A stretch of DNA of 64,000 nt from Rhodoblastus acidophilus (GTDB lineage Bacteria > Pseudomonadota > Alphaproteobacteria > Rhizobiales > Beijerinckiaceae): assembly GCF_025961575.1 (NCBI RefSeq), contig NZ_JAOQNX010000006.1:62001-126000 (forward strand), in the 5' to 3' direction. Numbering within the stretch: position 1 is the stretch's first letter; every line of letters begins with the position of its first letter. The notes under the pieces were generated by a model, which was given only the letters and a program-made list of their open reading frames with translations, was not told the DNA's origin and did no database searches. The translations under genes were made by a program, and so were the position numbers. Positions 19,154-27,378 of the stretch are shown piece by piece.

Positions 19154-20071
19154 ATGCGCTTTCTTGTGCTCGGCTCGGCGGCCGGCGGCGGCCTGCCGCA
19201 ATGGAACTGCCTGTGCGAAAATTGCCGCCTCGCCTATGCCAACAGCCCGCGGATCAAAAGGCGCTCGCAGGCGAGTCTCGCCGTGAGCGCCAATGGCGAG
19301 GACTGGATGATCCTGTCAGCGACGCCCGACCTGCGCCAGCAGATCATCGACAATCCGGCGCTTCATCCGAAGTCGTTGCGGCATTCGCCCGTCAAGGCTG
19401 TGTTCGCGCCCAATGGCGACATCGACAATATCGCCGGCCTGCTGGTGATGCGCGAGATGCAGCCCTTCACCTTTTTCGCCACCGAAGCCGTGATGGCTTG
19501 TGCGAGCGGAGGGGTGTTCGGCGTCCTCAATGCTGAACTGGTGGCGCGCCGCACGGTCAAGCTCGAGGAGCCCGTCGACACCGGTCTGGGTTTTGTCATC
19601 ACCCCCTTCGTGACACCGGGAAAAGCGCCCCTATATACGGAATCGGCCGATGAGGCGGAGATCGAACTCGGCGCCGAGGGCGAATATACCGTCGGGCTCG
19701 AGATCGCGCGGGACGGGCGGCATTTCTACTACATGCCGTCTTGCGCGCGCATGACCGACGCGCTGCGAAAACGCCTCGATGGCGCGGAGATTGTTTTCTT
19801 CGACGGCACGACTTTCGAGGATGACGAGATGATCCGTCTCGGCCTGTCGCGCAAGACGGCGTGGCGCATGGGGCATATGGCGATGAACGGGGTCAAGGGC
19901 TCGATGCGCGAACTCGCTGACGTGGCGATCAAGCGGCGTGTCTTCATCCATATCAACAATTCCAATCCGGCGCTGTTGTGCGATTCGCCCGAGCGGGCGC
20001 AGGTCGAGGCCGCGGGCTGGGAAATTTCGTTCGACGGCATGGCGATCGAGACGGCGGAGGCATTGGCATGA
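19154..20071 (+). CDS. pqqB: PqqB, PQQ biosynthesis hydrolase-fold protein (divergent)
   Basis: 305 residues from ATG 19154 (MRFLVLGSAAGGGLPQWNC, the family N-terminus); an upstream in-frame ATG-like start adds six residues without support. PqqB has a metallo-beta-lactamase fold and is proposed to hydroxylate or transport intermediates late in PQQ synthesis. Zinc-site cysteines (CLCENC, about residues 21-26) are present, as are RRMGHMAMNG-like and HINNSNP segments. The region equivalent to the usual D(V/I)DH reads NGDIDNIAGLL, with Asn for the expected His, which is unusual. It overlaps pqqD by 4 bases. Confidence 0.88.
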   Translation: MRFLVLGSAAGGGLPQWNCLCENCRLAYANSPRIKRRSQASLAVSANGEDWMILSATPDLRQQIIDNPALHPKSLRHSPVKAVFAPNGDIDNIAGLLVMREMQPFTFFATEAVMACASGGVFGVLNAELVARRTVKLEEPVDTGLGFVITPFVTPGKAPLYTESADEAEIELGAEGEYTVGLEIARDGRHFYYMPSCARMTDALRKRLDGAEIVFFDGTTFEDDEMIRLGLSRKTAWRMGHMAMNGVKGSMRELADVAIKRRVFIHINNSNPALLCDSPERAQVEAAGWEISFDGMAIETAEALA

Positions 20072-20352
20072 GCGAAGACGATCTCACCGGAGAGTCCCGT
20101 CCCTATCTCCTGCGCGGCGTGCGGCTGAAACACGACCAGGTGCGCAAGTGCTGGGTGTTGCTCGCGCCGGAGCGTTTCTTGCGCCTCAATGGAATCAGCG
20201 TCGACATTCTGCAGCGCTGTGACGGTGGCGCGCCCCTGGCGCGGATCGTCGACGACCTCGCGGAAAAATACCAGGCCGACCGCGCCGTGGTCGAACGCGA
20301 CGTGCGCGCGCTGCTCGTCGGCCTCTATGACAAACGGATGCTGGGCCTATGA
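20068..20352 (+). CDS. pqqD: PqqD, peptide chaperone of PQQ biosynthesis
   Basis: 94 residues from the ATGA overlap with pqqB. PqqD is a small winged-helix protein that binds PqqA and presents it to PqqE. The sequence fits the family in length and pattern: YLLRGVRLKHDQVRKCWVLLAPER, then LNGISVDILQRCDGG and a C-terminal helix pair. It overlaps pqqE by 4 bases (ATGA), so B, D and E are translationally coupled. A longer open frame starting at 19978 is inside pqqB and not used. Confidence 0.9.
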   Translation: MSEDDLTGESRPYLLRGVRLKHDQVRKCWVLLAPERFLRLNGISVDILQRCDGGAPLARIVDDLAEKYQADRAVVERDVRALLVGLYDKRMLGL

Positions 20353-21458
20353 AACCTCTTCCCCCGCCCACAGGCATGCTGGCCGAGCTGACCTATCGAT
20401 GCCCGCTGTCATGCCCCTATTGTTCAAATCCGCTGGAGATGGCGGGGCGCGACGCCGAAATGTCGACGCAGGAGTGGAAGCGCATTTTTTCGCAAGCCGC
20501 CGAGATTGGCGTTTTGCATGCGCACCTCTCCGGCGGCGAACCCGCGTCGCGGCGCGATCTGCTGGAATTGACGGCGCATGCCGCTCAGGTGGGGCTCTAC
20601 ACCAATCTGATCACTTCAGGCGTCGGGCTCACCAAAAAGCTGTTTGACGATCTCGTCGCCGCTGGACTCGATCATGTGCAATTGTCGATTCAGGACGCCG
20701 AACCTGAGAGCGCCGACGCCATCGGCGGTTATCGCGGCGGCTTCGCCAAGAAATTGGAAGTGGCGCAATGGGTGGCGGAGACCGGCATGCCGCTCACCGT
20801 CAACGCCGTCATCCATCGCCTCAATATTTCGCGCGCCGCCGAAATGGTGGATTTCGCCGTCAGGCTCGGGGCGCGGCGAATCGAAATCGCGCATACGCAA
20901 TATTATGGCTGGGCGCTGCGCAACCGCGCCCATCTGATGCCGACCCGCGCGCAGAGCGAAAAGGCTTATGCCGAGGTCGAGGCGCGGCGCGCGCTGTACA
21001 AGGGACGCATCGTCATCGACCATGTCGCGCCCGACTATCACGCCAAATATCCCAAGGCTTGCATGAGCGGTTGGGGGCGGTTGACGTTCAACGTCACGCC
21101 GACAGGAAAAGTGCTGCCGTGCCATGCGGCGGAGACGATACCGAATCTCGAATTCTGGAACACGCGCGAAAAATCGCTTGCCGATTGCTGGTCCGACTCG
21201 CCCGGTTTCAACGCCTTTCGCGGGACGGAATGGATGAAGGAGCCGTGTCGCTCCTGCGAACGCAAGAACGAGGATTTCGGCGGCTGTCGCTGCCAGGCGC
21301 TGGCTTTGGCGGGCGACGCTGCGGCAACCGATCCGATCTGCTCGAAATCGCCCTTGCATCATTTGATCGGCGAGATCGCCGCGCGCGACTCCTCGGAGAA
21401 AGGGGGGGATTTCACGCCCCGGCGCATGGCGGCGGCCAAGGCGCTCACCGACGTCTGA
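20349..21458 (+). CDS. pqqE: PqqE, radical SAM/SPASM glutamate-tyrosine crosslinking enzyme
   Basis: 369 residues. PqqE forms the C-C bond between Glu and Tyr of PqqA. The radical SAM cluster motif CPLSCPYC gives Cys18, Cys22 and Cys25; a SPASM domain follows with cysteines in PKACMSGWG, VLPCHAAE, EPCRSCERKNEDFGGCRC and DPICSKSPLHH for the auxiliary Fe-S clusters. It is the last gene of the pqqA-B-D-E block; pqqC is 6.7 kb downstream. A hairpin of CCGCGCGG arms lies after the stop (about 21466-21490) but has no T run. Confidence 0.95.
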   Translation: MKPLPPPTGMLAELTYRCPLSCPYCSNPLEMAGRDAEMSTQEWKRIFSQAAEIGVLHAHLSGGEPASRRDLLELTAHAAQVGLYTNLITSGVGLTKKLFDDLVAAGLDHVQLSIQDAEPESADAIGGYRGGFAKKLEVAQWVAETGMPLTVNAVIHRLNISRAAEMVDFAVRLGARRIEIAHTQYYGWALRNRAHLMPTRAQSEKAYAEVEARRALYKGRIVIDHVAPDYHAKYPKACMSGWGRLTFNVTPTGKVLPCHAAETIPNLEFWNTREKSLADCWSDSPGFNAFRGTEWMKEPCRSCERKNEDFGGCRCQALALAGDAAATDPICSKSPLHHLIGEIAARDSSEKGGDFTPRRMAAAKALTDV

Positions 21459-21509
21459 AAACCGCACCGCGCGGGGCTTGCCGCGCGGGAAAAATGAATC
21501 GTCGGAATC

Positions 21510-21530
21510 CTATGCAAATCAATTGCATAG
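21510..21530. promoter_or_regulatory. Perfect dyad CTATGCAA-N5-TTGCATAG, candidate operator
   Basis: Both 8-base arms are exact (21510-21517 and 21523-21530) and A+T-rich in a GC-rich region, 117 bases before the cytochrome gene. It is a plausible binding site for the LuxR-type response regulator encoded at 24994, but no binding data exist here. Confidence 0.45.
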
Positions 21531-21646
21531 ACTCAATCGTTCCCGTGATTTGACCTGCGAAGGCGGCATTGTTCGTCGAGGGCGCCAAAGTACAATTCCC
21601 CTCGGAAGGGCGCCGTCTAAGATCAGGGAAAATACTGGAGGAAAAC

Positions 21647-22078
21647 GTGTCGTCTTTTACCCGCAAACTCGGGCTCTCCCTCGTTGTGTGCCTTTCGATG
21701 GCCGGCGCCGGCCGCGTCCTCGCTCATGGCGACGTGACGCCCCAAGCCATCGACACCACCGGCCTGCCGCCCGTCGGCACGGATTGGCTGGAAAAGAATC
21801 CCTATCGCGGCAATGAACTGGCGCTGAAGATCGGCAAGTCCGGCTTCAACCAGAATTGCGCGCGCTGCCATGGCATCGAAGCCGAATCCGGCGGCATCGC
21901 GCCCGACCTGCGCTATCTCGACAAGGGAGAGGACGGCGACGCCTGGTTCCTCAACCGCATCCGCCACGGCTACACCCAGAACGGCACCACCAAAATGCCG
22001 GCGTTCGAGGGCATTCTGTCCCAGGAAGCCATGTGGACGATCCGCACCTATCTCGACTCTCGCTACGCGGGCGATTGA
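21647..22078 (+). CDS. Cytochrome c550, PedF/ExaB type
   Basis: 143 residues from GTG 21647, chosen because GGAGG lies 6 bases upstream; a longer in-frame start at 21569 would remove the signal peptide from the N-terminus. Residues 1-26 are a Sec signal (ending VLAHGD). The haem site is NCARCHGIE, and a distal Met ligand is likely in TKMPAFEG. The HGDVTPQAIDTTGLP start and EAMWTIRTYL end are those of PedF-type cytochromes, which accept electrons from PQQ alcohol dehydrogenases in the periplasm. Next gene starts 4 bases later. Confidence 0.85.
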   Translation: MSSFTRKLGLSLVVCLSMAGAGRVLAHGDVTPQAIDTTGLPPVGTDWLEKNPYRGNELALKIGKSGFNQNCARCHGIEAESGGIAPDLRYLDKGEDGDAWFLNRIRHGYTQNGTTKMPAFEGILSQEAMWTIRTYLDSRYAGD

Positions 22079-22082
22079 TTTT

Positions 22083-22925
22083 ATGCGCGCGATCGGCGCC
22101 TTCCTTTCCCTCGCCGTTCTGGGCGGCGCGCTGGCGACGGATGTGCAGGCGCGTCCGCTCGATGCGGTCAAATCGGCCGGCGTGTTGCGCGTCACGGTCT
22201 ATCGCGATTATCGCCCGTGGTCCTGGCAGGAGGACGGGCGTCTGAAGGGCATTGATGTCGAGATCGGCGCGGCCCTTGCGAAGGCGCTGGGCGTCAAAGT
22301 CGACTATCTCGTGCTGCGCCCGGACGACAATCTCAACGACGATTTGCGCAATGGCGTTTGGCGCGGCTCCATCCTCGGCGAGGCGCCGGGCGACGTGATG
22401 CTGCACGTGCCCAACGATCCGCGCGTCGAGGAATCCAACGACAAGATCAAGCTGACGGCGCCCTATCAGATCGAGGGCTACGCCCTGGCGGTCGATCCCG
22501 CCAAGGCGACGGAGGCGCAGGATTTTTCGCTGTTCGAGCGCGAAAAGGTGGCGGTCGATATCGCCACTTTGGCCGATATCATCCTGCTGTCGGCGCGCGA
22601 CCACAAGCTGATCAACAATGTCGTGCATGTGCGCGGCGAGGGCAAGGCGGCGCAGGCCTACGAAAAGGGCGAGGTCGTCGCCTTTTACGGCGAATCCGCT
22701 GAAGTCGAGCATCTTGCTCATACGTCATCGCGCCCGGTGACCATCATTCACCCGCAGCACAAATTGGCGAAGACCATTGCAATCGGCGGTGCGGTGAAAG
22801 CCGATTCCGTCGATCTCGGCGACGAGATCGACCGCCAGATGGCGGCGTTGGCGGAAAGCGGCGAATTGAAGAAGATTTTCGCGTCGCACGGCGTCGAATG
22901 GCGTCCGCCGGCGCAGGACAGGTAA
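22083..22925 (+). CDS. Periplasmic MxaJ/XoxJ-like (PedG-like) solute-binding-fold protein
   Basis: 280 residues with a signal peptide (about 1-23). It has the type 2 periplasmic-binding fold of MxaJ/XoxJ: LRVTVYRDYRPWSW near the mature N-terminus, GIDVEIGAALAKALG, and LRNGVWRG. These proteins accompany PQQ methanol/ethanol dehydrogenases and are thought to help assemble or activate them rather than transport a solute. It lies between the cytochrome and dehydrogenase genes in the same direction. The functional role is known only by association. Confidence 0.8.
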   Translation: MRAIGAFLSLAVLGGALATDVQARPLDAVKSAGVLRVTVYRDYRPWSWQEDGRLKGIDVEIGAALAKALGVKVDYLVLRPDDNLNDDLRNGVWRGSILGEAPGDVMLHVPNDPRVEESNDKIKLTAPYQIEGYALAVDPAKATEAQDFSLFEREKVAVDIATLADIILLSARDHKLINNVVHVRGEGKAAQAYEKGEVVAFYGESAEVEHLAHTSSRPVTIIHPQHKLAKTIAIGGAVKADSVDLGDEIDRQMAALAESGELKKIFASHGVEWRPPAQDR

Positions 22926-22955
22926 GCCTTCAAGCGTGAGGCTTGCGGCGAACTC

Positions 22956-22983
22956 TTGGCGCGACATATCATCGGCGCGCCAA
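22956..22983 (+). other. Inverted repeat TTGGCGCG-N12-CGCGCCAA between xoxJ-like gene and alcohol dehydrogenase
   Basis: Exact 8-bp arms at 22956-22963 and 22976-22983 in the 140-base gap before the dehydrogenase start. No T run follows, so it is not a standard terminator. It may be an RNA processing or stabilising hairpin giving the downstream gene its own mRNA level. A weaker AAGCCT/AGGCTT repeat lies at 22924-22944. Confidence 0.4.
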
Positions 22984-23065
22984 CAAAAGGCAGGGGATTC
23001 GGCGAAAATCGTCGCATCCGCAAAACGGCTCCGAAACGGGCCACTTCTTGGGAGGAATGGGACTC

Positions 23066-24832
23066 ATGAAACGCACAATTCTGGCCAGCGTCTCCGTGCT
23101 CGGCTTGACGCTCGGCAGCGCCTTCGCCGGCCCCGTCACCGACGCCGACATCCTCAACGACGGCAAGAATCCGAAGGAAGTCTTGACCAACGGCATTGGC
23201 CTGCAGGGCCAGCGCTACAGCATCCTCGACAAGATCAACACCAAGAACGTGCAAAACCTGGTTCCGGCCTGGTCCTTCTCCTTCGGCGGCGAGAAGCAGC
23301 GCGGCCAGGAATCGCAAGCCATCGTCCACGACGGCATGGTGTTCGTCACAGGCTCCTATAGCCGCATCTACGCCATTGACGCCAAGACCGGCGAAAAGGT
23401 CTGGGAATATGACGCCCGCCTGCCGGAAGGCATCATGCCGTGCTGCGACGTGATCAACCGCGGCGCCGCCATCTACGGCGACAAGGTCTATTTCTCCACG
23501 CTCGACGCGCAGATCGTCGCGCTCGACTACAAGACCGGCAAGGTCGCCTGGCATAAGGCCGTCGACGATTTCAAGGCCGGCTATTCCCAGTCCGCAGCCC
23601 CGATCATCGTTCCGACCAAGGCCAATGGCGCGCTCATCATCACTGGCGTTTCCGGCGGTGAATTCGGCGTCGTCGGCCGCGTGGAGGCGCGCGACGTCAA
23701 CACCGGCGAACTCGTCTGGACGCGTCCCACCCTCGAGGGCCTGATGGGCACCTACAAGGGCAAGGAAAGCTCGATGACCGGCAAGGCCAACGAGACCTGG
23801 GCCGGCGACATGTACAAGACCGGCGGCGGCGCCACTTGGCTCGGCGGCACCTATGACCCGGAAACCCACCTCGTGTTCTTCGGCGCGGGCAACCCGGCCC
23901 CGTGGAACTCCTGGCTGCGTCCGGGCGACAACAAATGGGCGGCGTCGCGCCTCGCCATCGATCCGGAAAACGGCGAGCTCAAATGGGCTTTCCAGACCAC
24001 CCCGCATGAGGGCTGGGACTTCGACGGCGTGAACGAAGTCATTTCGTTCGACCTGAAGAAGGACGGCAAGACCACCAAGGCGGTCGCCACCGCCGACCGC
24101 AACGGCTTCTTCTATGTTCTCGACCGCACCAACGGCAAGTTCATCGCCGCCAAGCCGTTCGTGGAAAAGATCAGCTGGGCCAAGGAGATCGACAAGAACG
24201 GCCGTCCGGTGTTCATCGATGAGAACCGTCCCGGCGATCCCACCAAGTCGGAAGACGGCAAGCAGGGCAAGACCGTGTTCGCCGTTCCGTCCTTCCTCGG
24301 CGGCAAGAACCAGATGCCGATGGCCTATTCGCCCCAGACGCAGCTGTTCTACGTCCCGGCGAACGAATGGGGCATGGATATCCACAACGAGCCCGTCGTC
24401 TACAAGAAGGGCGCGGCCTATCTCGGCGCCGGCTTCAACATCAAGCCGATCTTCGACGACCATATCGGCGCGCTCAAGGCGTTCGATCCCGTCAGCATGA
24501 GCATCAAGTGGCAGGTCAACAACAAGGCCCCGCTGTGGGGCGGCGTGATGACCACCGCTGGCGGTCTGGTGTTCTACGGCACCCCGGAAGGCTATCTGAA
24601 GGCGCTCGACGCCAAGACCGGCAAGGAGCTGTGGAAGTTCAACGTCGGCACCGGCATTGTCGCGCCGCCGATCTCCTGGGAGCAGGATGGCGAGCAATAT
24701 ATCGGCGTCGCCGCAGGCTGGGGTGGAGCGGTGCCGCTGTGGGGCGGCGAAGTCGCCAAGTCCTTCAAGGGCATCAACCAGGGCGGCTCCTACTGGGTGT
24801 TCAAGCTGCCTCCCAAATCGGCCGCGAACTGA
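23066..24832 (+). CDS. PQQ-dependent alcohol dehydrogenase, lanthanide-type (PedH/ExaF-like)
   Basis: 588 residues from ATG 23066, whose GGAGG site is at 23051-23055; the in-frame ATG at 23057 is too close to it. A signal peptide ends near FAG (about residue 21). The periplasmic eight-bladed propeller oxidises primary alcohols and passes electrons to the cytochrome. The sequence follows ExaA/PedE (e.g. [27 protein letters not shown]), with the disulfide ring Cys126-Cys127. The active site reads GWDFDG: catalytic Asp318 is followed by Asp320, the extra acidic residue that marks lanthanide-using enzymes, where calcium enzymes have Ala/Ser. XoxF5-type methanol dehydrogenase is less likely by sequence pattern. 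Confidence 0.88.
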   Translation: MKRTILASVSVLGLTLGSAFAGPVTDADILNDGKNPKEVLTNGIGLQGQRYSILDKINTKNVQNLVPAWSFSFGGEKQRGQESQAIVHDGMVFVTGSYSRIYAIDAKTGEKVWEYDARLPEGIMPCCDVINRGAAIYGDKVYFSTLDAQIVALDYKTGKVAWHKAVDDFKAGYSQSAAPIIVPTKANGALIITGVSGGEFGVVGRVEARDVNTGELVWTRPTLEGLMGTYKGKESSMTGKANETWAGDMYKTGGGATWLGGTYDPETHLVFFGAGNPAPWNSWLRPGDNKWAASRLAIDPENGELKWAFQTTPHEGWDFDGVNEVISFDLKKDGKTTKAVATADRNGFFYVLDRTNGKFIAAKPFVEKISWAKEIDKNGRPVFIDENRPGDPTKSEDGKQGKTVFAVPSFLGGKNQMPMAYSPQTQLFYVPANEWGMDIHNEPVVYKKGAAYLGAGFNIKPIFDDHIGALKAFDPVSMSIKWQVNNKAPLWGGVMTTAGGLVFYGTPEGYLKALDAKTGKELWKFNVGTGIVAPPISWEQDGEQYIGVAAGWGGAVPLWGGEVAKSFKGINQGGSYWVFKLPPKSAAN

Positions 24833-24857
24833 GCCGAGAGGACATTGCATTGCGAGA

Positions 24858-24886
24858 GAAGGGCGGCCGGTCGGCCGCCCTTCTTT
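24858..24886 (+). terminator. Intrinsic terminator after the alcohol dehydrogenase
   Basis: An 11-bp stem GAAGGGCGGCC/GGCCGCCCTTC (24858-24868, 24873-24883), loop GGTC, then TTT. It stands between the dehydrogenase and the response regulator, so they are probably separate transcripts or partly separated ones. Confidence 0.75.
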
Positions 24887-24993
24887 CGTCGGGGCTTGCG
24901 CGCCGGCCCCGCGCGGCGCAAACTCTTGTTGAGAAAAAAACGCCGTGCGAAAAGCCGGCGACGAAAAAGAAGACTGCACTGGAAACGCTCCCG

Positions 24994-25668
24994 ATGACCC
25001 GCATCCTCATTGTCGATGACCATCCGCTGTTTCGCGAGGCGCTGGAGAGCGCCGTGCGCATGGAGCGCCCGACCTGCGAGATTTTCGAGGCGACCTCGAT
25101 CGACGAGGCGCTGGAAGTGTTGAGCCGCGAAAAGAACATCGACCTCGGCCTGTTCGACCTGTTCCTGCCGGGAACCTCGGGCCTCTCGGGACTGGTGCGC
25201 ATCCGCGCCGCCCATCCGCATCTGCCTGTCATGGTGGTGTCGGGGCATGAAGACCCGCGCGTCGTGCGCGACTTGCTGTCGATGGGCGTCGCCGGTTTTG
25301 TCTCCAAGGCGACGTCCAAGAGCGAGCTCGCCCATTCCATCAATGAAGTGCTGAACGGCTCGATCTATGTGCCCGAGCGGTTCCGCGACATCAGCCAGCC
25401 GCAGCCTTCTGAAATCGAGCGCGGCGATATGCTACGCCGCTTGCAGGACCTCACGCCGCAGCAATTGCGCGTGCTCGACATGATCCGCGCTGGTCTGCAG
25501 AACAAGCAGATCGCTTATGAGCTCGGAGTCGCCGAAACCACGGTCAAGGCGCATGTCTCGGAAATTCTTCGCAAGCTGAACGTCTACAGCCGCACCAAGG
25601 CGGCGATCGAAGTCGGCAAGATGGATTTCGCGCAGCTGTCGCTCGACGGCGGCAAGCCCACGCATTGA
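24994..25668 (+). CDS. LuxR/NarL-type response regulator (ExaE/AgmR/PedR-like)
   Basis: 224 residues from ATG 24994. A receiver domain (1-120) carries the acid pocket Asp8-Asp9 and likely phosphoacceptor Asp55 in LGLFDLFLPG; a LuxR helix-turn-helix follows (about 152-212, with LTPQQLRVLDMIRAGLQNKQIA and ETTVKAHVSEILRKLNV). In Pseudomonas, ExaE/AgmR/PedR regulators of this family control PQQ alcohol dehydrogenase genes, which matches its place here. No histidine kinase is in the window, so the partner is encoded elsewhere. The dyad at 21510 is a candidate target. Confidence 0.85.
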   Translation: MTRILIVDDHPLFREALESAVRMERPTCEIFEATSIDEALEVLSREKNIDLGLFDLFLPGTSGLSGLVRIRAAHPHLPVMVVSGHEDPRVVRDLLSMGVAGFVSKATSKSELAHSINEVLNGSIYVPERFRDISQPQPSEIERGDMLRRLQDLTPQQLRVLDMIRAGLQNKQIAYELGVAETTVKAHVSEILRKLNVYSRTKAAIEVGKMDFAQLSLDGGKPTH

Positions 25669-25681
25669 CCGAGGTTTTGGC

Positions 25682-26644
25682 ATGCTTTCGCGCATTCTCG
25701 CCTTTGCCGTCGCCTGCCTGCTGGCGGTCGCGCCGGCTTCGGCCGCCGACAAGATTCGCCTCGCCATTCAAGCGACGGGCACATTCGGTTGGGAGCTCGC
25801 GGTTGCGCGCGCCTACGGCCTCGACAAGGCCGCCGACCTAGACCTCGAAACCACCGAACTCGCCACCACCGAGGCGGGGAAAATCGCGCTGGTCGGCGGC
25901 GGCGCCGACATCATCATTTCCGATTGGCTTTGGGTGGCGCGCGAGCGCAACATCGGCCAGCCCCTGCTGTTCTATCCGCACTCGACCGCGCTGGGCGCGG
26001 TGATGGCGAAGGAGCCGCAAAAGTTCTCGACTGCAAAGGATCTGGTCGGGAAAAAACTCGGCGTCGCCGGCGGTCCGCTCGACAAGAGCTGGCTGCTGCT
26101 GCAGGCCTGGGGGCTGAAGCAGGGCGTCGATCTGAAGACGCAGGCGACAATCGTCTATGGCGCGCCGGCGCTGCTCGCCGAAAAGCTGGCGCAAGGCGAG
26201 ATCGACGCCGCGCTCGAGTTCTGGACTTTTTGCGCGCGACTTGAAGCCAAGGGATTTGGCCGGGCCGTCGACCTGATCGATGTTGAAAAGGATCTCGGCG
26301 CCAAAAACCCCGTGATCGTCACCGGCTATGTGTTCACGCCCGCCTTCGCCGCGCGGCAGGGACCGGCGCTGGCGCGGTTCTTCACCATGATGGCGCAGGC
26401 CAAGAAGCTGATCGCCGAGGATGATTCCGCCTTTGCGAAAATCGCCGGGATGACGGGTCTTCCCGATGCGGCGGGCCAAGCCATCGTGCGCCGTTATTAT
26501 CGCGCCGGCATTCCCACCGAGTCTCTCGACAGCGAGGTCGCCGACGCCGCCGCGCTTTACAAGGTCCTGGCGAAACTTGGGGGGGCGCAACTGGTCGGGG
26601 GCGATGGCGAACTCGATCGCTCCCTGTTCTACCGGACGCCATGA
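25682..26644 (+). CDS. NitT/TauT-type ABC transporter, periplasmic substrate-binding protein
   Basis: 320 residues with a Sec signal (cleavage about ASA-AD, residue 22). It has the SsuA/NMT1-type fold pattern: KIRLAIQATGTFGWELAVARAYGL, then VGGGADIIISDWLWVARER and DLVGKKLGVAGGPLDKSWLLLQAWG. It is 4 bases overlapped with the permease. The substrate cannot be told from sequence. Position between an alcohol-oxidation regulator and pqqC suggests uptake of something used by this pathway (an organic cofactor precursor, a metal complex or a small organic substrate); that is inference. Confidence 0.75.
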   Translation: MLSRILAFAVACLLAVAPASAADKIRLAIQATGTFGWELAVARAYGLDKAADLDLETTELATTEAGKIALVGGGADIIISDWLWVARERNIGQPLLFYPHSTALGAVMAKEPQKFSTAKDLVGKKLGVAGGPLDKSWLLLQAWGLKQGVDLKTQATIVYGAPALLAEKLAQGEIDAALEFWTFCARLEAKGFGRAVDLIDVEKDLGAKNPVIVTGYVFTPAFAARQGPALARFFTMMAQAKKLIAEDDSAFAKIAGMTGLPDAAGQAIVRRYYRAGIPTESLDSEVADAAALYKVLAKLGGAQLVGGDGELDRSLFYRTP

Positions 26645-27378
26645 TCCGGCTGCTTTCGCTCGGTCTTTTCCTCCTGGCGTGGCAAGTCCTGGCGATGGCG
26701 CTTGGGCCCCATTATTTGCCCGAGCCCGCGCAAGTCGCCGCCACTTTTGCCCAGGAATGGCGCAGCGGCGCCATGCAATACAATCTCGGCCTGACCTTGG
26801 GCCGTGTGCTCGCCGGATTTTCGTTGGCCATGGTCGCGGGCTCGGCGCTGGGATTGGCGCTGGGACGCAGCCCGGCGCTGGACCGTATGCTCGATCCCTG
26901 GCTGGTGATCGCGCTCAATACGCCGGCCTTGGTCGTCATCATCCTCGCCTATGTCTGGGGCGGACTTAACGAAATCTCCGCTTTGGCCGCCATTGCGCTG
27001 AACAAGTTTCCCAACGCCGTGGTGACATTGCGCGAAGGCGCGCGGGCGCTCGATCCCGCGCTCGACGAAATGGCGCAGGTCTTTGCGTTTTCGCGCTGGC
27101 GGCGCTGGCGCGATGTGCGCCTGCCGCAACTCGCGCCCTATTTCGCCGCGGCGGCGCGCGGGGGGCTCGCTTTGGTGTGGAAGATCGTGCTGGTGGTCGA
27201 ACTGTTGGGGCGGCCCAATGGCGTCGGCTTCCAGATGAATATGGCGTTTCAATTGTTCGATCTGCGGCTGCTGCTCGCCTATGCCTTGCCGTTCGTCGCC
27301 CTGATGATTCTGGCCGAAACTTTTGTGCTGCGTCCCGCCGAACGTTCGGCCAGCTGGTGGCGGCGTCATGGCCATTGA
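26641..27378 (+). CDS. NitT/TauT-type ABC transporter permease
   Basis: 245 residues with six predicted membrane spans, of the binding-protein-dependent transport family. The EAA loop is visible as DEMAQVFAFSRWRRWRDVRLPQLAPYFAAAARGGLALVWKIV (about residues 140-185). It overlaps the binding protein by 4 bases and the ATPase by 11, a three-gene import operon. The substrate is unknown. Confidence 0.8.
   Translation: MIRLLSLGLFLLAWQVLAMALGPHYLPEPAQVAATFAQEWRSGAMQYNLGLTLGRVLAGFSLAMVAGSALGLALGRSPALDRMLDPWLVIALNTPALVVIILAYVWGGLNEISALAAIALNKFPNAVVTLREGARALDPALDEMAQVFAFSRWRRWRDVRLPQLAPYFAAAARGGLALVWKIVLVVELLGRPNGVGFQMNMAFQLFDLRLLLAYALPFVALMILAETFVLRPAERSASWWRRHGH

Noticed and set aside
23057-23065. 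Alternative dehydrogenase start at 23057
   Set aside because: The GGAGG site ends only one base before it; 23066 has proper spacing.
22748-24979. Long minus-strand open frame (about 743 codons) opposite the PQQ alcohol dehydrogenase
   Set aside because: It is the antisense shadow of a clear GC-rich gene; its product has no recognisable motif and is low in information.
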